64,000 nucleotides of DNA, taken from assembly GCA_013399115.1 (NCBI GenBank), contig VXAA01006526.1:578664-642663 (forward strand), written 5' to 3'. The stretch comes from Anseranas semipalmata (lineage: Eukaryota > Chordata > Aves > Anseriformes > Anseranatidae). Positions 24,951-38,054 of the stretch are shown here, piece by piece. The stretch's first letter is position 1. Each line of letters opens with the position of its first letter. A program made the position numbers and the translations under genes. The notes under the pieces were generated by a model, which saw nothing but the letters and a program-made list of their open reading frames with translations, searched no databases and was not told the DNA's origin.

Positions 24951-26401
24951 CCACAGAAATTAGACAAATGTTTTGTTCCATCATATTCCATGAACTTGAT
25001 TATTTTCTTCATCCTAACTCATGGAAATGGCATTTTCCTGGTTCTTGTGCTATATTCTTGTACTGCGTTATTTCAAGGGTATGTTTTCCTTGATTATTGC
25101 ATTATTGAGGAGTTTTAGATCTGATTAATATGAAATCAGGAGAAAACATGACTTATTTAGCAAAGTGGATTACTCTAAGTGGTTGTCAAATCAAAGGTCT
25201 GTCCTGGCTCTGAGCAGCCCATCAGGGTAATGACAAGAGCTTACCACTCCCAGAATCCAGCAAGAAGCAGCATAGGGATGTGGATAGCACAAAATCCAGC
25301 TGGTTTTGATTTCCTAGCCTAAATGGTCAGATATTATTTTCATGTGTCATCTTGAAAGGGCAGACATTGGTCCAAAGCCAGAGAGGACATTCAAATTTAT
25401 ACCTTTGTTTTCACAGGAACTGCTTGAATGTGCTCTATTCCTCTGCTTGGGAAGGAAGCAGCAGAGGGTCCAAGGCCCTTGTTAGATGTAAATGGCTGGT
25501 GCATACCAGGGCCCAAAGCAATCTGCTCTATTCAGTCATGCTCCACTTCCACACTGTGCTTTGATGGGGAATACATAGCCCATGTTTAATAACACGATCA
25601 GGTTATATCTGATAGGTCTGGGTGTCCCCTGCACTTTCTTTCTCGTGATCTAGAGCTCTGGAGGTTTCTGGTTTCATAGGTTTGAATTTTATCACAGAAG
25701 GGTTGACAGTCCTGTGAACTCGCTCCTGTTGCTGCTTTCAGGGAGAACATAATGCCTTCAGCATTTAATATTTACTCGAATTGATTTCTTTTTGGAAAAA
25801 TGTCACTTTTGAAAACGGAAGGTTTTGTTTTCTTTGCCCAACCCCCTTCACCATTTGAATTTCTCCTGTGTATTTTCTCCTGTGCCCCTGCCCATCTTGT
25901 TCAACCATATCAGCCATTTTACAGGAAAGCTGTGCATCCTGCTGAGCTTCTGTTAAGGTGACTATCAACTGAGCCTCAAATAAGTTGTTTTCTATACTAC
26001 TATTTTCTGTTCTGCCTTGTTATAGGGTTTCTGGCTCTACAAAATAAAATAAGACTATCTCATAACAGATACTGCTTTTTCTTGCTAGAAGGGATGAAAA
26101 GTATTTTTCATGTATGTCTATATCAACAGATGTATAAATGAATACACTTCAAAGCCTGAAGGCCAGACCGCGATCATGTCACATTCATGTAGCACATAAT
26201 GCCAAGTAATGATTATTGCATTAGCTCTCATAACCTTGTTCTTGGATAAGAGATCACCTGTTTGAAAGTAATCCATAGTTCATTTAAATATTTCAGAAAG
26301 TGGAATACCTACTGTATCTCCTGGAAATGTTTTTCTATGATAACTGTTCCTGTGATTTAAAATCCATACCTCATTTTCGATCAGAGTTCCTGCTTCCAAT
26401 C

Positions 26402-26419
26402 TTTTTTTTTTTTTTTTTT
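26402..26419 (+). repeat. Poly-T tract (T18)
   Basis: Eighteen uninterrupted T. No linked mobile element is seen. Confidence 0.95.
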
Positions 26420-27129
26420 AACTAACTCTTACCTAAGTTAGATATGCTGGAAACTTCTTTTTCTTTATCAGTTAATGGTCTCTAATTTGTTCACCCCTTA
26501 AACTTCCTCTTTGGAATGTTCTTATGCTTCTCTTCTGAGTAAAGTGTTAGATTCCTTTCAAGATTCTTATGGGACTTGCATATGTAAACTCCTTGTTTAT
26601 CTGTTTGTCCATTTCCACATCCCATTAAGCTACCAGCTATGAAGTTTTTTAGATAACTTTTGCCACAACAAAGTTATTCTGATTTTGGCAAATTCCTTTT
26701 TTTGTCATCTTGCTCTGAAATTTTTATTTCCCTGTGCTTCTGACTCTTGTGTTGCTCAGTAATGAGGTTTGGAGTTTAGTACAATGTACTATAATATCTA
26801 GGTGTTTTTTATATGTTAATATCTAGCTTTTCTTTTTATTTGATGAGATTTCTTAAGAGTACAAGGATGACACCACCAGCTCTGCCCTTCTCCTGATTGT
26901 ACCTTTAAACTCTAGGCCATGTTTGATACAGTGTGAAGAGTTTCAAAGACAGGCAAATTCCCCCAAGTTTTGAAAACTCAGTGGCCATGTTTGAAATAAG
27001 CATTTCTTAGGCTTTGATGCTGTGGTTGGGGTGCAGTGATGGCTATCGTGCACTCCCCAGCCTACTTTGCACTTACTCCATTGGCAGATGGGGTCTGTTG
27101 GTGGGATGGAGGGGGCTGCATGGATAGAA

Positions 27130-27162
27130 GGGGTGTTGGGTGCCACATGGGCTGGGGAGGGG
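27130..27162 (+). other. G-tract cluster (G-quadruplex candidate)
   Basis: Five runs of three or four G occur in 33 bp at 27130-27133, 27138-27140, 27149-27151, 27154-27157 and 27159-27162. One loop is 8 nt, so a strict 1-7 nt loop rule is just missed with four full G3 tracts, but relaxed rules fit. The surrounding 250 bp is unusually G-rich for this window. No promoter or CpG island accompanies it. Confidence 0.5.
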
Positions 27163-30100
27163 AAATGTGGTACTGCTGCAGTGGGGTACATGCTGCAGTG
27201 AGGGAGAATGTGAGGTTTGGTGGTGTGGGGTTGTGTAGCAGTGAGGAATACAAATGCATGAGAAACTTCATTTCATTAGTTCTGCTGGTATTAGATGTTA
27301 TCAATCATAATGTGAAGGTATTGTTCTATGAAGGAACCTCATAGTATTGCTTATTAAATCTAATTCTCTATCTTCATTGTCCTTGTACAATTTGTGAAAA
27401 TTATTCATGACTAGCGTCTATTTTTATGGGCTCCCCAGACTGCCTGCAATCACCTGCAAGAAATGCTTCCAGACATGTAAGTGGTTTTAGAAGTATTTAC
27501 GTGGATGGAAAAATTATTTTTCTCATCTGTTATTTCCTCTGAACGGCAAAAAATTATCAGTGGGACTAACTCTGAGTTAGGCCTAATTTTTTACCTCTTG
27601 CTATTCCAGCTACTTCAGATAAATTAAAAAAGTAGTCTGGCATAAAACTGCTCTAACAGGTCAGGATCCTGCTAGTTCAGACTCCCACTATAACTAAGGT
27701 GTTGAAGGAGAAAGCTCTACAGTTGTCCTTTGGGATTCATTGTCTATTCCCAAAACACAGAATTTGTCAATGATATTTGAAATTCAGAAGAGGTATTGGT
27801 GGGGTGTTGGTATGGGCATTTGTACTGCTGTGGATGTTGAGGTGTAAGCTGACCCCATAGCACAGATGAAGGCTTTTGCAGAGCAAATCTACTTCAGTGA
27901 AGTTTAAAAATACTTAGGAAATGTATGAATGAATTAGTTCCAGAATTGTTGGTCTAACTAAAGCATCAAAAGTTGGGCATAACTAGGCTACTTTCTGCCT
28001 TACATAACCTGCACTTGCATGAAACTTTAAGTGGTGACTTTGCTATGGTGAGTCTCTAGGTCTTTGAAGAAACCTGGATAAGATTGGAAGAGAACAAAGG
28101 TTACTTCAAGCCACTGCAGCTTGTGCCTCCTTGTGACTGCAAGGAGTGGGACATTTTATGTTGGGTGGGGGGAAAGAAATTAACCTGTAGTGATAGGATA
28201 TAGCAGCTATATCATATTCTCAGGTGCATAATCTCTTCTTTTTGGCTGGAATAGCTCTTCGGATTCCCAATATTTTATCTGTTACTTTTACTTTAGTGTG
28301 ATGAAGACACTTTATGAAATGCTAAGCTTTTAAGAAGAGCTAATCACTGAAAACAACATAATGACTTTTACAATTATGAAATTTGTTGAATTAAGATGTG
28401 TGACAGATATAAAAATTTCCTGATTTCAGCAAATGTTTGGCAGTTTTGAGATAGTTGAGGAAAATCAGATTGACTTGGCTGTGAGAACTGAAACGTGGAT
28501 TAAAATCTCTGCTGAAGATTCTAAGAAGAAATGAGGTGTCTTTTTAGCCTATTCATTTCTCATCCAGGAGGAAGGAAAGCAGCTTAATGATATGAATTAC
28601 ATGTTAATCACCTACTTGGTTAGGCATTAAAAACAAAGCTGAGAACTAGCACAAGACAAAAATAGCAAATAGCCATTTCTATTTTAAGATGGCTTTGCTG
28701 TGGCTACTGTCCTGTAATTCTGGGAGTTGGTTTCTGTGATAGCTAGTATGGAAATTTTGTAACAGGTAGATTGGCAAAAAACAGTATTAAGCTCAAATAC
28801 TGCAATATGCTTTGAAATGGTAAAAGAATCCCAGTTCTGAACAGTGGATTTTAATTTTTACACTCAAGTATATAATTTATGCATCTAGCTGTGAAAATAG
28901 TTTTTAGTCAAATAATGTTGAGTCTAATAGGCCCAGTAAAACAGTAGAAGCGGTATGATGCAACATTTAAAACTAAGCAGCAGAGCAGAGAATGTACAAG
29001 AACTTTAGTAAAATACTTGCAGCTTTCAAATTCTATTAATTACTCATGAAAAATTGTCAATACTTCTGAATAATAAATCCACTGAAGTTTTGTGTTATTT
29101 GTTCATAAGCAATCTACAGACAGAAAAAGAGCTGAAATCCCATTGGTGTAGTTTTCATTACGAATGACTCAGTCCTGGTGGGGACAAATAAATAATACAG
29201 GCTACGCAAAAATGTTTTGAAAAAAATGCAAGAAATGATGCAAAGATTCAATGAAGAGAAACTCATGCCAGGTTTCAGAACAAGGTGAACAGCAATTGAA
29301 ATGAGGCCACAGAAGTCACACCTGACTTCCAGCCAACATCAGTTTTTCAGCTGGGGCAAGTCCTTGCTGACACGACGAAAGAGAGAAATGATACACTGAA
29401 TTCAAAAGCCATCCCAAATATTTCCTATCTTTTTAAAAATAAAGCCATGCACTAAATACAACAGATGTTAGCAAATGCATCTCTGGATATATCTTTTTTT
29501 CTGCAGAAAATCAAACGTAGAAATCACAGAAGTATGTGCAAAGTTGTTTTGTGTGTGAACTCTGGCTTATCTTGAAAATGGATAGATGAGTTTTGGTGGT
29601 TGTCAGAGTAATTCACCTATCTGTTTAAAGGTATTGGTTACAGCCAACATATCAAAGCCACATCGTGTTGCTTCTTTGTGTGAAACAAATAGTAACTCTG
29701 AATTGTCACTTTGCATGGTTTGGATGTATCTGCTCTCAGGCTCTGACAGGCTTATAATAATAACCCCAGTGGTGAGTGTAAATCTTGGAGGGGGAAAAAA
29801 TTAATAAATCTCAAACTCTCAAATTTAAGACAGAAAAAATTACAGCATCAGGAAGACTGGTAATTGGAACCATAACAAGGATAAGTAATCAACTGAGGCA
29901 AATATTGTTGCAGTCTGTCAGCTCATACAGAGGTAGCTATGATACTGTTTTGGATACTCCTGATCAGAGTAAAATCAGACATAGGAATCTCTTCTGTCAC
30001 AGACAGATGCTTTTCTTATGCTGAACTGACACTTTGGTTGAATAAGTACAGAATATTCCTATTTAATTTCTTTCAGGTATGCAAGACTCTCAGGAGTCCT

Positions 30101-30525
30101 GTTTTGGGTGGAACTAGATCTTTCTCAATAAAATTTACTCTGAAATTCAGCTTAAAGGGAAATCATCTCATCCACCAGGGCAGGCTGAGGTGGTAGAAGA
30201 AAGGACATAAGAAACAAAGAAAAGAATGAAAGAGCCTTCTTAAAAGGATGTGAGGTTAGTCTGTCCTAGAGGTATCTGTGTACCTTGGTCAATAGTCCAG
30301 GATTTAAAGACAATCTTCTCTAATTTGCTAACCAATTCTATGGCCTTGGGAGTCCTCATAACAATGGAGGGGTCTACCTGGATTTTCACCAGCATGCTGC
30401 GTTGGAGATTTAAGTTGCAATAAGCAATAAACAGGAAACTGCAAAATAAGTATCATACAGCATAAAGCTGGGAGTAAAGAAATCTGAGTCGATGCTTGAC
30501 TCCGTACTGCTCATGCAAATAATTT

Positions 30526-30590
30526 CTGGGCTATATTACTTAGTTTCTCTGTTTGTGCAATAGTGGTAATCACACCTGTCTGTCTTACTG
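30526..30590 (+). mobile_element. Possible MIR-like SINE fragment
   Basis: The stretch 'TTACTTAGTTTCTCTGTTTG' followed by TGCAATAGTGGTAATCACACCTGTC resembles the end of the MIR core and tail (consensus roughly CTCAGTTTCCTCATCTGTAAAATGGGGATAATA...ACCTAC). The match is short and quite diverged, so chance similarity cannot be excluded. An octamer ATGCAAAT lies just upstream at 30513-30520. Confidence 0.35.
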
Positions 30591-30865
30591 TCATATGTCA
30601 GTGTGGGTGAAAGGTACAGTACAAGTAGAGAAGGCAAGAGCTTGGTAATAATGGTTTATCTGAAAGATCTTGGCCTGTAGTAAGTATTTCCCAGAAGAAA
30701 AGAAATTAGAGATCATAAAATGGGATGGCAAACATTAAATGAGGAATGCCCTTAGGAAATGGAAATTTGTCTGCCAGGGGAATATCTTTAAGATGTGCTC
30801 AGCTTAAGCTCTTCCTACTGGAGGTCCTAGAAACTTTAGCATGAACTTCAGTAAGAGGAAGCTAA

Positions 30866-30897
30866 GATACTGTGGATACTTGATACTGTGGATGTTT
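30866..30897 (+). repeat. 16-bp near-perfect tandem duplication
   Basis: GATACTGTGGATACTT (30866-30881) is followed directly by GATACTGTGGATGTTT (30882-30897), two mismatches in 16. It lies just before an A16 run. Confidence 0.9.
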
Positions 30898-32324
30898 GGA
30901 GGGGAAAAAAAAAAAAAAAACATGCAGAGAGGAATCTGAGTCATTCTGACTCAAATCTAAACATATCAAATAGCTTTAGTGTGTATTATGCTGGAAATGT
31001 TTGTAGGACTGTTGCATTATTGTAAATTTTCTTGATGTTCCTGTCTGTGTCTTCTCAGGCAATATCTGATAACCTGACTTGGTTTCTTTTCACTTTTCTT
31101 ATTAATTATTTTACTAAACACATCTTTGTTAGGCCAGCTCAATTTTCTTTCCTTTTTTTCCTTCCAATAAGAAAACACACAGCTCCTTTGAATAGGTTTC
31201 ACACTTTGTTCTCCAGAGGCTGTAAAACTTTGATGTCATATGGTGCTAAGCCAGCAGTAGTGGTGTGGCCAGGATGCCACAGATCTGACAGCTGTGCTAT
31301 TCTTCTGCTATTAAAATCACAACAACATAATCAACAAAACTACAATAGTGTTTGACTACCAGTCGTAACTATTTTCTCACAAGACCTTTCAAACCCTTTC
31401 TGATTAGCACATAGGGCGATTGGCTGTTTGTTGTGGAATTAATTTGCACTGAACTACATTCTCCTTCTGTTGAACCTATTACAGAGATACTTGAAATCTG
31501 TTCAGGTCTTAGTATTTCATCTATTGTGTTCAGTTGTTCATGCAGATTTGGAGGAGCTTTCCAATAGCGAGGCTTATGCCTTCTTACCTCTCTTCATTGT
31601 GACAACTTTTTTGTTCCCCTGCTAACCTTAGTCCAATTTATTGTTTAGGAAGTATATTAAGGCAGCCGTGGGGGTCTTGGTTAACTACTGTGCCACATAG
31701 TGAGCTTTTTCCATCCACGTAGAGCCATAGTACTCTATTCACATTACTTAAATGTAGGAATTTCATGAATAGCCTGAATCAGAAAACTCATCTCCCTAGG
31801 CTTCTTGTAGTTAGAGAGACAAAGTCATCTTGGAAAGTGCTTCAGAGTAAAAGCCTGTTTTTCTTCACTGGCTGTACACAGGGAGTGGGGAGAGCAACTT
31901 TCTAATGTACATTGTGGGGACCACTCTAGACCAGTGAAAATGAGGTTGGAATGAAGGTCTCTCCTGTAACTTAAGTCTTCAGTGAAGAATTGGCCATTGA
32001 AGAAATGGCTGTGTAATTAGTTCTTAAGTTTCCACTGATGATGAGACTTAGAGTATTGATTCTAATGTCCTAATTACACTGTCCATTTTCAAGATGTTCT
32101 CCCTAAAATCTTTCCTTTCTGCAGCTTAAGCCTGTTGTTTCCATTTAATCATTAGCGAAGATGGAGAGTAGAAAGGCTGCATCCTCTTATGATGTGTATG
32201 TGTATATTGGCTTCCATTATGGCATGGTGTTAGTGACTCATACTTGCTTGTCATCAGTGATTAATTCTTTTCTAAAACTGTGACCAAGCAGCCTGTCCCC
32301 CTCACCTTCATGTGGATGAGTATT

Positions 32325-32583
32325 TCTGATGTACTTTGTTTATGTTTGTCAAATTTTGTACTTCCAACCATTTCTCCAGTATGTCAATTTTTCTCCTTGC
32401 TTGTCTTCAGCTTTTTATCCTCACAGCCCTTATGTGTTTGTGTCATCTGGAAATTTAATAAATCCGTTCTCTACTCTGTAAAGGTCATTAATTAAAGTAG
32501 CAGATGGGTCCCAGAGGAAGTATCACAGGACCCCATTCAATACATCTTTCCAGGCTTGTGGTGAGCCAGTGATACCCACACTT
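32325..32583 (-). mobile_element. Decayed CR1 LINE reverse-transcriptase fragment
   Basis: Read on the minus strand, a short frame gives 'LINDLYRVENGFIKFPDDTN', clearly related to the CR1 reverse-transcriptase block around motif C ('FINDLDDG..S.LIKFADDTKLGG'). The catalytic box is FPDD here in place of FADD (codons at about 32442-32453). Upstream in element order (higher coordinates) are nucleotide matches to the GVPQGSVLGP region, for example CCCATTCAATACATCTTTCCA on plus. Downstream is a match to the 'LEKWSE' region (CCATTTCTCCAG on plus at about 32370). The frame is broken by stops and indels. It is an old, inactive LINE relic of the amniote CR1 group. Confidence 0.75.
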
Positions 32584-32964
32584 AAAGGATTTGTTAGCAC
32601 TCCCCCTTGGGTATTTCTTTCAGATGACTACACGGGGTGAGACAGGTGACTGCCCCAGGATGTGCTGTTACTCCTGCTCCTATATGGGAGGGAGGTAGCT
32701 GGGGCAACTCATTCCTGTTTGCAACAGGACAGGTGACCAGCTCTGTTATACTTGTGGTGAAATTATGCCGCTTCTCTAGTTGTGTCCTCATACTCTTTAA
32801 CAGAAAAAAATATACTTCAATATTCTCTTCAGCATTCTCTTGAGACAATTGATGTGGTCTGTTGTGCATCTTTCTTGTTACTTTCTAAATGTTTTCAAAC
32901 AATTGCTGTACTTTCCAGTATATTCTGAATTGCAAATGAATTATCTCCTGTTCTTGAGCTATTG

Positions 32965-33075
32965 CTTATCTAGTCATGTGTCCTAATTAACCTGGTAGTT
33001 TCTAATTTGCTAAATAATCTTGAATGTGAAATCTCATGAAATACTTCTGAAAATCTGAATTTGCTTAAGTATATT
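32965..33075 (-). mobile_element. Possible CR1 RT motif-A fragment
   Basis: On plus, 'TTTCTAATTTGCTAAATAAT' and the following 45 bases track the reverse complement of the CR1 segment encoding 'DFSKAFDTVPHDLL.NKLG'. I judge about two-thirds identity by eye over 65 bp, with indels. The order is right for the same minus-strand element as the 32.3-32.6 kb piece. The two are about 500-600 bp apart, whereas motifs A and C should be only about 270 bp apart. Either something was inserted between them or this match is spurious. Confidence 0.35.
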
Positions 33076-35498
33076 TCTGCTTAATTTCTCTTATGTAAAA
33101 TGGCAGTAGTATAAAAGTGACAGATTAGTCAGTTAAGTATAACCTCCAGAGTTTTAAACTGCTCTCAAAGTCTGTATTTATCAAAAACCTCCAACAGATG
33201 GAATACAGTTATAGCATCAGCTTAGGACCTGGGAAATTTTAAATGACACTATTTTACTAAACTGCAGACTATTCTCTCCTCTTGAGTCATTTAATCTCCT
33301 CATTGCCTAAATTGTCTTTCTATAATTTAAGAACATTTGTTCCTCTTTCTTTTATTTGCTCTCCTCTATTCTGACTTCAAGGACAAGGATTCGTGTTTTG
33401 TAAAGCATTTAAAAATGTGGGTCAAACAAAATCTTTCCCAAGCATACTTAGTAGTTTTTTCTCACTATAGATATTTTCAGTTTGAGTTATTTTTCCTCTT
33501 CCTAAAATCATGTGTGTAAGAAATAGTTGCATATAACCTCTTCAAGGAATCATTCCTATATGTAGAACTTCCTCAAGCTAAAGTCTTCCCAGGACAGTAT
33601 TCCTGACCAGCTCATGTGCTGTAGAGATATATTGATACAGTGAGTTTAATAAATGTTTGGCCAGAATATTAGTGTTTTTATTGAATAATGGAAGAACTTC
33701 AGCAATAAGATCACATTCTTAAGAGCAAGATGCTATTTATTGCAACTGGATTTCAACACTGTGTTCAGATCTTAAGGGGCTGGTGTTCTACTTTGGATAG
33801 CAGCAGAAATAAGTGGTGTTGTGTTATTAGGAGGACCCTAATAAAGCAGATGAAAGCATGGCAGTGATAGAGGCGGTAGAGACACAGAAGGGCGAGTGTC
33901 CCCTCAAGATTCAGTCTGTGGTGGTTGTAAGGCCCCATGGAGACAGGGATTAAGCCCAGCTCTATGCTGCTGTAATTCAGTATGGTTTAATATTCTCAAA
34001 TATGAGTTCCAGCTCAGGCTAAACTGCATGCCAACATGCAGTACATAAGCTAGTGGGCTGAAAGGAGGGTAACTGTTCTGTGTTTTACCTAGAACGGTTA
34101 GTGGTCAAGGGGAAACAATGTGCACGCATCTTGTCAGTCAACATCCCACAGAAATACCTTACAGAATCCCTACTGTTGTCACTACATGGATAACAAACAA
34201 ATGCTCCAACAAAGGAGCAAAACACCTAGAACTGGATGTTTGTGCATAACTCAAATTTTAATGAAGTTGATTTTTGTCTTCAGACTGCCTAATTATAGTC
34301 GCTGACATCAAAACAGGGTGTTTTCAGCTTCTTGTAAATGAATTTCAAAATAACCTTGGAGATAAACATTCTGGTATGTGTTCAAGAGTTGTGCAGGTTT
34401 TGCTATAATATCTGCTTAGCACAACCCTGTGTTTTCAAGTAATAACCTTAACATTGTGGTTTCCAGTTAAGAGTCATTCCTGTAACTCCGTTCCTCCTAT
34501 TGAACAGAAGAGATCAATAGTAATATGTTTTGGGGTGTATGCTGTATAGGCACAAAATTTTTATGCAATGCTATATTTGAGGTTTTGCTATGGGAATTAT
34601 ATTGAAATTGACTGAAAATGTATTTTGTTTTTAGCAAATTTTTTAGATTTCATAGAAGTTTGAACTGAATGCATTTCCTGGTGAAGCTAGGACTTCTACT
34701 GATGATGATAGTGTAATCTGAAATGCAAAGAGCAAGTGCTATGTGGGGTGATTAATTCATAGTGCATAGTAATGTTTAAATGATGAGTTCCCTTGGGATG
34801 TTTAACATTGTAGGACAGTATGGAAGAACTTATAGCTTTTCTCATCGGCTGCTATTTCTGCTGATAAATTCTATACAGGCTATGCAATCACAGGAGAATA
34901 CCTTATTAAAACAAACTACTAGATAAATAAGGTTCCCGGTTAAAATAAAAAATAATACATGTATCATTAAGCACATTGCAAAGGCTGAAGGATACAAACT
35001 TTGCAGCTGTCTGTGGAGGCATTCTGTATAATTTTGGTCTATGTTAACATCAGAAATTTTCTAGCATGAACATATGAAACTAAACTATGCAATGTCATGA
35101 TGATAACTAGAATGTGTTTTTCTAAACTCGGGTCCCAAATCTGAATTCTCCTTTTAAAATTCATCCCTGAGATGCTCTGTGTTGGGCGATATTGCTAAAG
35201 CTTGGAGTTTGTGCATTGCATCTATGTGGTGTAGGAGTGTCCAGATGGGTGATATAACTTCCTATGGTGGAAGGATGACCTAGGAAAAGCATGCTTGCTT
35301 TCTGTAGGGACTATTTGGATGGGAAAGAACCACATCCTCTTTCTTGACCCAGTGCATCTGCAATATGGGTCCCAGATATGATGGCTGGTTTGCACCTTGC
35401 TGGTGGGTCAGGTAGCAGGGAGGCTCGGTATCCTTCCCCTTCTGCTTAATCCTAACTTTAGAATTTCAAAATGCTTTTTCTTCAGCTTAATCTTCCTA

Positions 35499-35514
35499 TT
35501 TTTTTTTTTTTTTT
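35499..35514 (+). repeat. Poly-T tract (T16)
   Basis: Sixteen uninterrupted T followed by GCCAGC. No linked element is seen. Confidence 0.95.
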
Positions 35515-38054
35515 GCCAGCACGAAACCTCTGTCTATGGATCAATATACACATAACAATACAAATGTTAGAAATGTTCTCTTCCATGTTACTGGGGGTAT
35601 GAAGATATTTTTTGTTCCTAAAGCTATAAACTTGAGTCCTGTTACTAGGCATGAGTTTTGCCTTTAAAAAAAAAAAAATAAATAAAAATTGATCATTTCA
35701 ATGGCAAAGGCAGATGATATCTTTCATCTTTGTTGTGAAATTCATCTTTAATGTAAAGCTATGAACTTTAATATTTTTCATAGATGTAAGCTGTGGTCAG
35801 AAAGGAAGAACTGTAGCATCATTCATTCCACCTCACCCCAAGTCCATTACTTATGTTTAGAGCATGTCTTGTAGGGGTCTACTAGTTTTCTGAAATGGTT
35901 ATCCTCCAATCTTGAGATGATAATGTGGACAAGAAAGAATCCACCAGTTTTCGGGACTGTCACTTTGAATAACTGTATTTCAGGCTATTCTGAACTATTA
36001 ATGTTTCACCATCTTTCTAATTGCTCACATCAACTGTCATATTTTGTGATTGTTTGTCCCCCAGTGAATTCAGGCTTTGGTGCCAAGATTAAGCATACTA
36101 CATTTTTTATCAGAAGATGATACACAGTTAACTAATACTAGGTTGTTTATTTTAATATCTGTCCTCAAGCATAACTGTTAGTAACTTGCACAAATTTTAA
36201 ACTACAGTGCAAATGAAATGTTTTCCAGTCATCTATAAAACTGAAGCCCCATGTTAGAGTGGAAATGTTTTCTCCTGCACATTGTAGGTAGATGCTGAAG
36301 GAGAAGCTCGTCCCATTCTCCAGCCCCACTTACTGTGCCAGTGCCTCTTCCAGGAGGTTGCTGCTGAAAACACTGCTACATATTCATTCCAGACACTCCA
36401 TGGTAATCAATAACCGTAAAACAAGTAATGATGTCTTTAATATACGCTTCTACCTCTATTGCCCATTCTGCCCTTAAGCAGGCAATAAAACAGGATTTTT
36501 AACATTTCAGTGATGCTGTGAACCATCCCATCTGGCTTGACTAATACTAATTATATGAATTTTCTTCTCACCAGTGAGTTTCCAATTCTTCTTTCTTTGT
36601 TTTACAGATTTCTGTCATTGATACAGTGGTAACTGAAGTGTTTCTTGTCTTTCCTTCCTACTTTAGCTGAGCTTGTTCATGACATCTTTGACTTCACTGT
36701 GCTTCATTTGTCTCCTTATCAGCTTCATTTTGTACTGGTAGCTTAAGATCTCCCTTGTTGTTCCAGTTTGTCCACAGAAGAGATTAACCCCTTTTCTGGT
36801 TGATAAAAGCCCCTGAGGCCTTTTCATTTTAACATTTGGCTGATATTCCACAGCCAAAAATTCCAGCTTTTAATCTGAGAAATTTCTTGAAGCTTCACAT
36901 GAAGATAGTGCCAATCTCCAGCACTTCCTTGCTGTTTTTTGCTCAGAAAAGATATTTAGGAAAATAATTTCAAACTTGTGCTGCTAATTCTTCTGCTAGC
37001 TGAACACCCTCAAATTCTTCTGATGTCCTGCAGGCCTACCCCTGTCTACCACAGCTGAAGAAGCTTTGAAAAATGACTTCATCTTCCCACTTCACTGCAG
37101 CTACACATTGAATAGAGGAAGTAAGAGGAAGCATATAACACTTTGTCCTTTTGCTGGATTCTGTGTCCTGTTCTTAGAGTGCTGGCAATAGTGGTGTTTT
37201 ATAGCAGTTGTAAGAGGTCTCTGGGTAGTTGTGTGCTTCTGATCGAGTCTATTGTTCAGTTTGTCCCCAGAAGCTTTGCTCTCAGTTCCCCTAGTGAGAA
37301 GTGCTGCAGCACACTTGGCTCCCTGATCAGTAATTTTCCTTAGAATGCCATTCTGATTCCTTTTCCTTCGCAGTCCCACATTGCATGTGACTTGCCTCCA
37401 CTATTTCTGCTTTCTGCTCTTCCCAGGTCTGCTTCTAGTTTGGTGCACCTAGCAGCTGGCACTTCATGAACCCCCAAATCAATTCTGTTCTTTGGCTACA
37501 GAGGAAAAAGGAGAACATTGCTACTTTACAACATCCACTCTGGTACCCATTGTATCCCTCATAGGTACCCTCTTACAGGTCCTCTGGCAATGCTAACCCA
37601 AGTGTTTTATCTCGCAGGCAAATATAAACTGCCCCTAAGTGCTGCTCAATTTCATTCAAATATATAAAGCAGTGTACAAATATTAGCCTGTATTGTATAT
37701 GCACATAATAATTTTAAAACAGTATTTATTTTCCCTATGAGTGCACTCTGTCATAGGTCAGCAAGCCTGATTTCCCTTTATAGTTGTAATTTTAGTTGCT
37801 TACTCTTCTTGTTAAAGATGAACAGAGTTCTTGATGGCACAAGTTATTTTCATAAATAACCAAGGCATCTGAGGGCATCAGAAATACAAGATAGAGAACA
37901 CAGTGCCTTTAAAACAGTGCAAGTTTGGACAACAGTAAATAAATAACATGACATTATGAATGTTGAATTTAGAGTGTAAATATCATACTCTGCAGACATA
38001 AGTATGCAAGTCCTTCTGTATATAGTTGGAGATGTACAGCAATATGCTAGGACC

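Larger units (their letters stand above)
24951..32324. other. Non-coding stretch, no gene seen
   Basis: No gene is supported. Items inside are T18 at 26402-26419, a locally G-rich patch at 27.03-27.25 kb, a 16-bp near-duplicate at 30866-30897 and A16 at 30905-30920. There is also a possible MIR-like piece at 30.53-30.59 kb. The 102-codon frame at 27036-27344 (plus) is Gly/Trp/Cys-rich only because of the G-rich patch. The 107-codon frame at 31032-31355 (plus) has no recognisable domain. Confidence 0.7.
32584..38054. other. Non-coding stretch, no gene seen
   Basis: Apart from a possible CR1 piece at 32.96-33.07 kb, no element or gene is recognised. Small items are T16 at 35499-35514 and A13 at 35666-35678, followed by TAAATAAAAATT. 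Open frames stay below 93 codons. Nothing looks like an exon with convincing coding content. Confidence 0.7.

Noticed and set aside
24749..25118. Several open frames on both strands with repeating Leu/Val/Cys or Asn/Gln/Thr/Pro
   Set aside because: They are translations of the 25-bp minisatellite, which is open in all frames because it lacks stops.
25905..25970. CCATTTTACAGG-type stretch suggesting a minus-strand MIR
   Set aside because: Similarity is limited to a few words and the conserved core order is not maintained.
27036..27344. 102-codon plus-strand frame rich in Gly, Trp and Cys
   Set aside because: The composition comes from the local G-rich patch; the opposite strand is equally open over the same bases.
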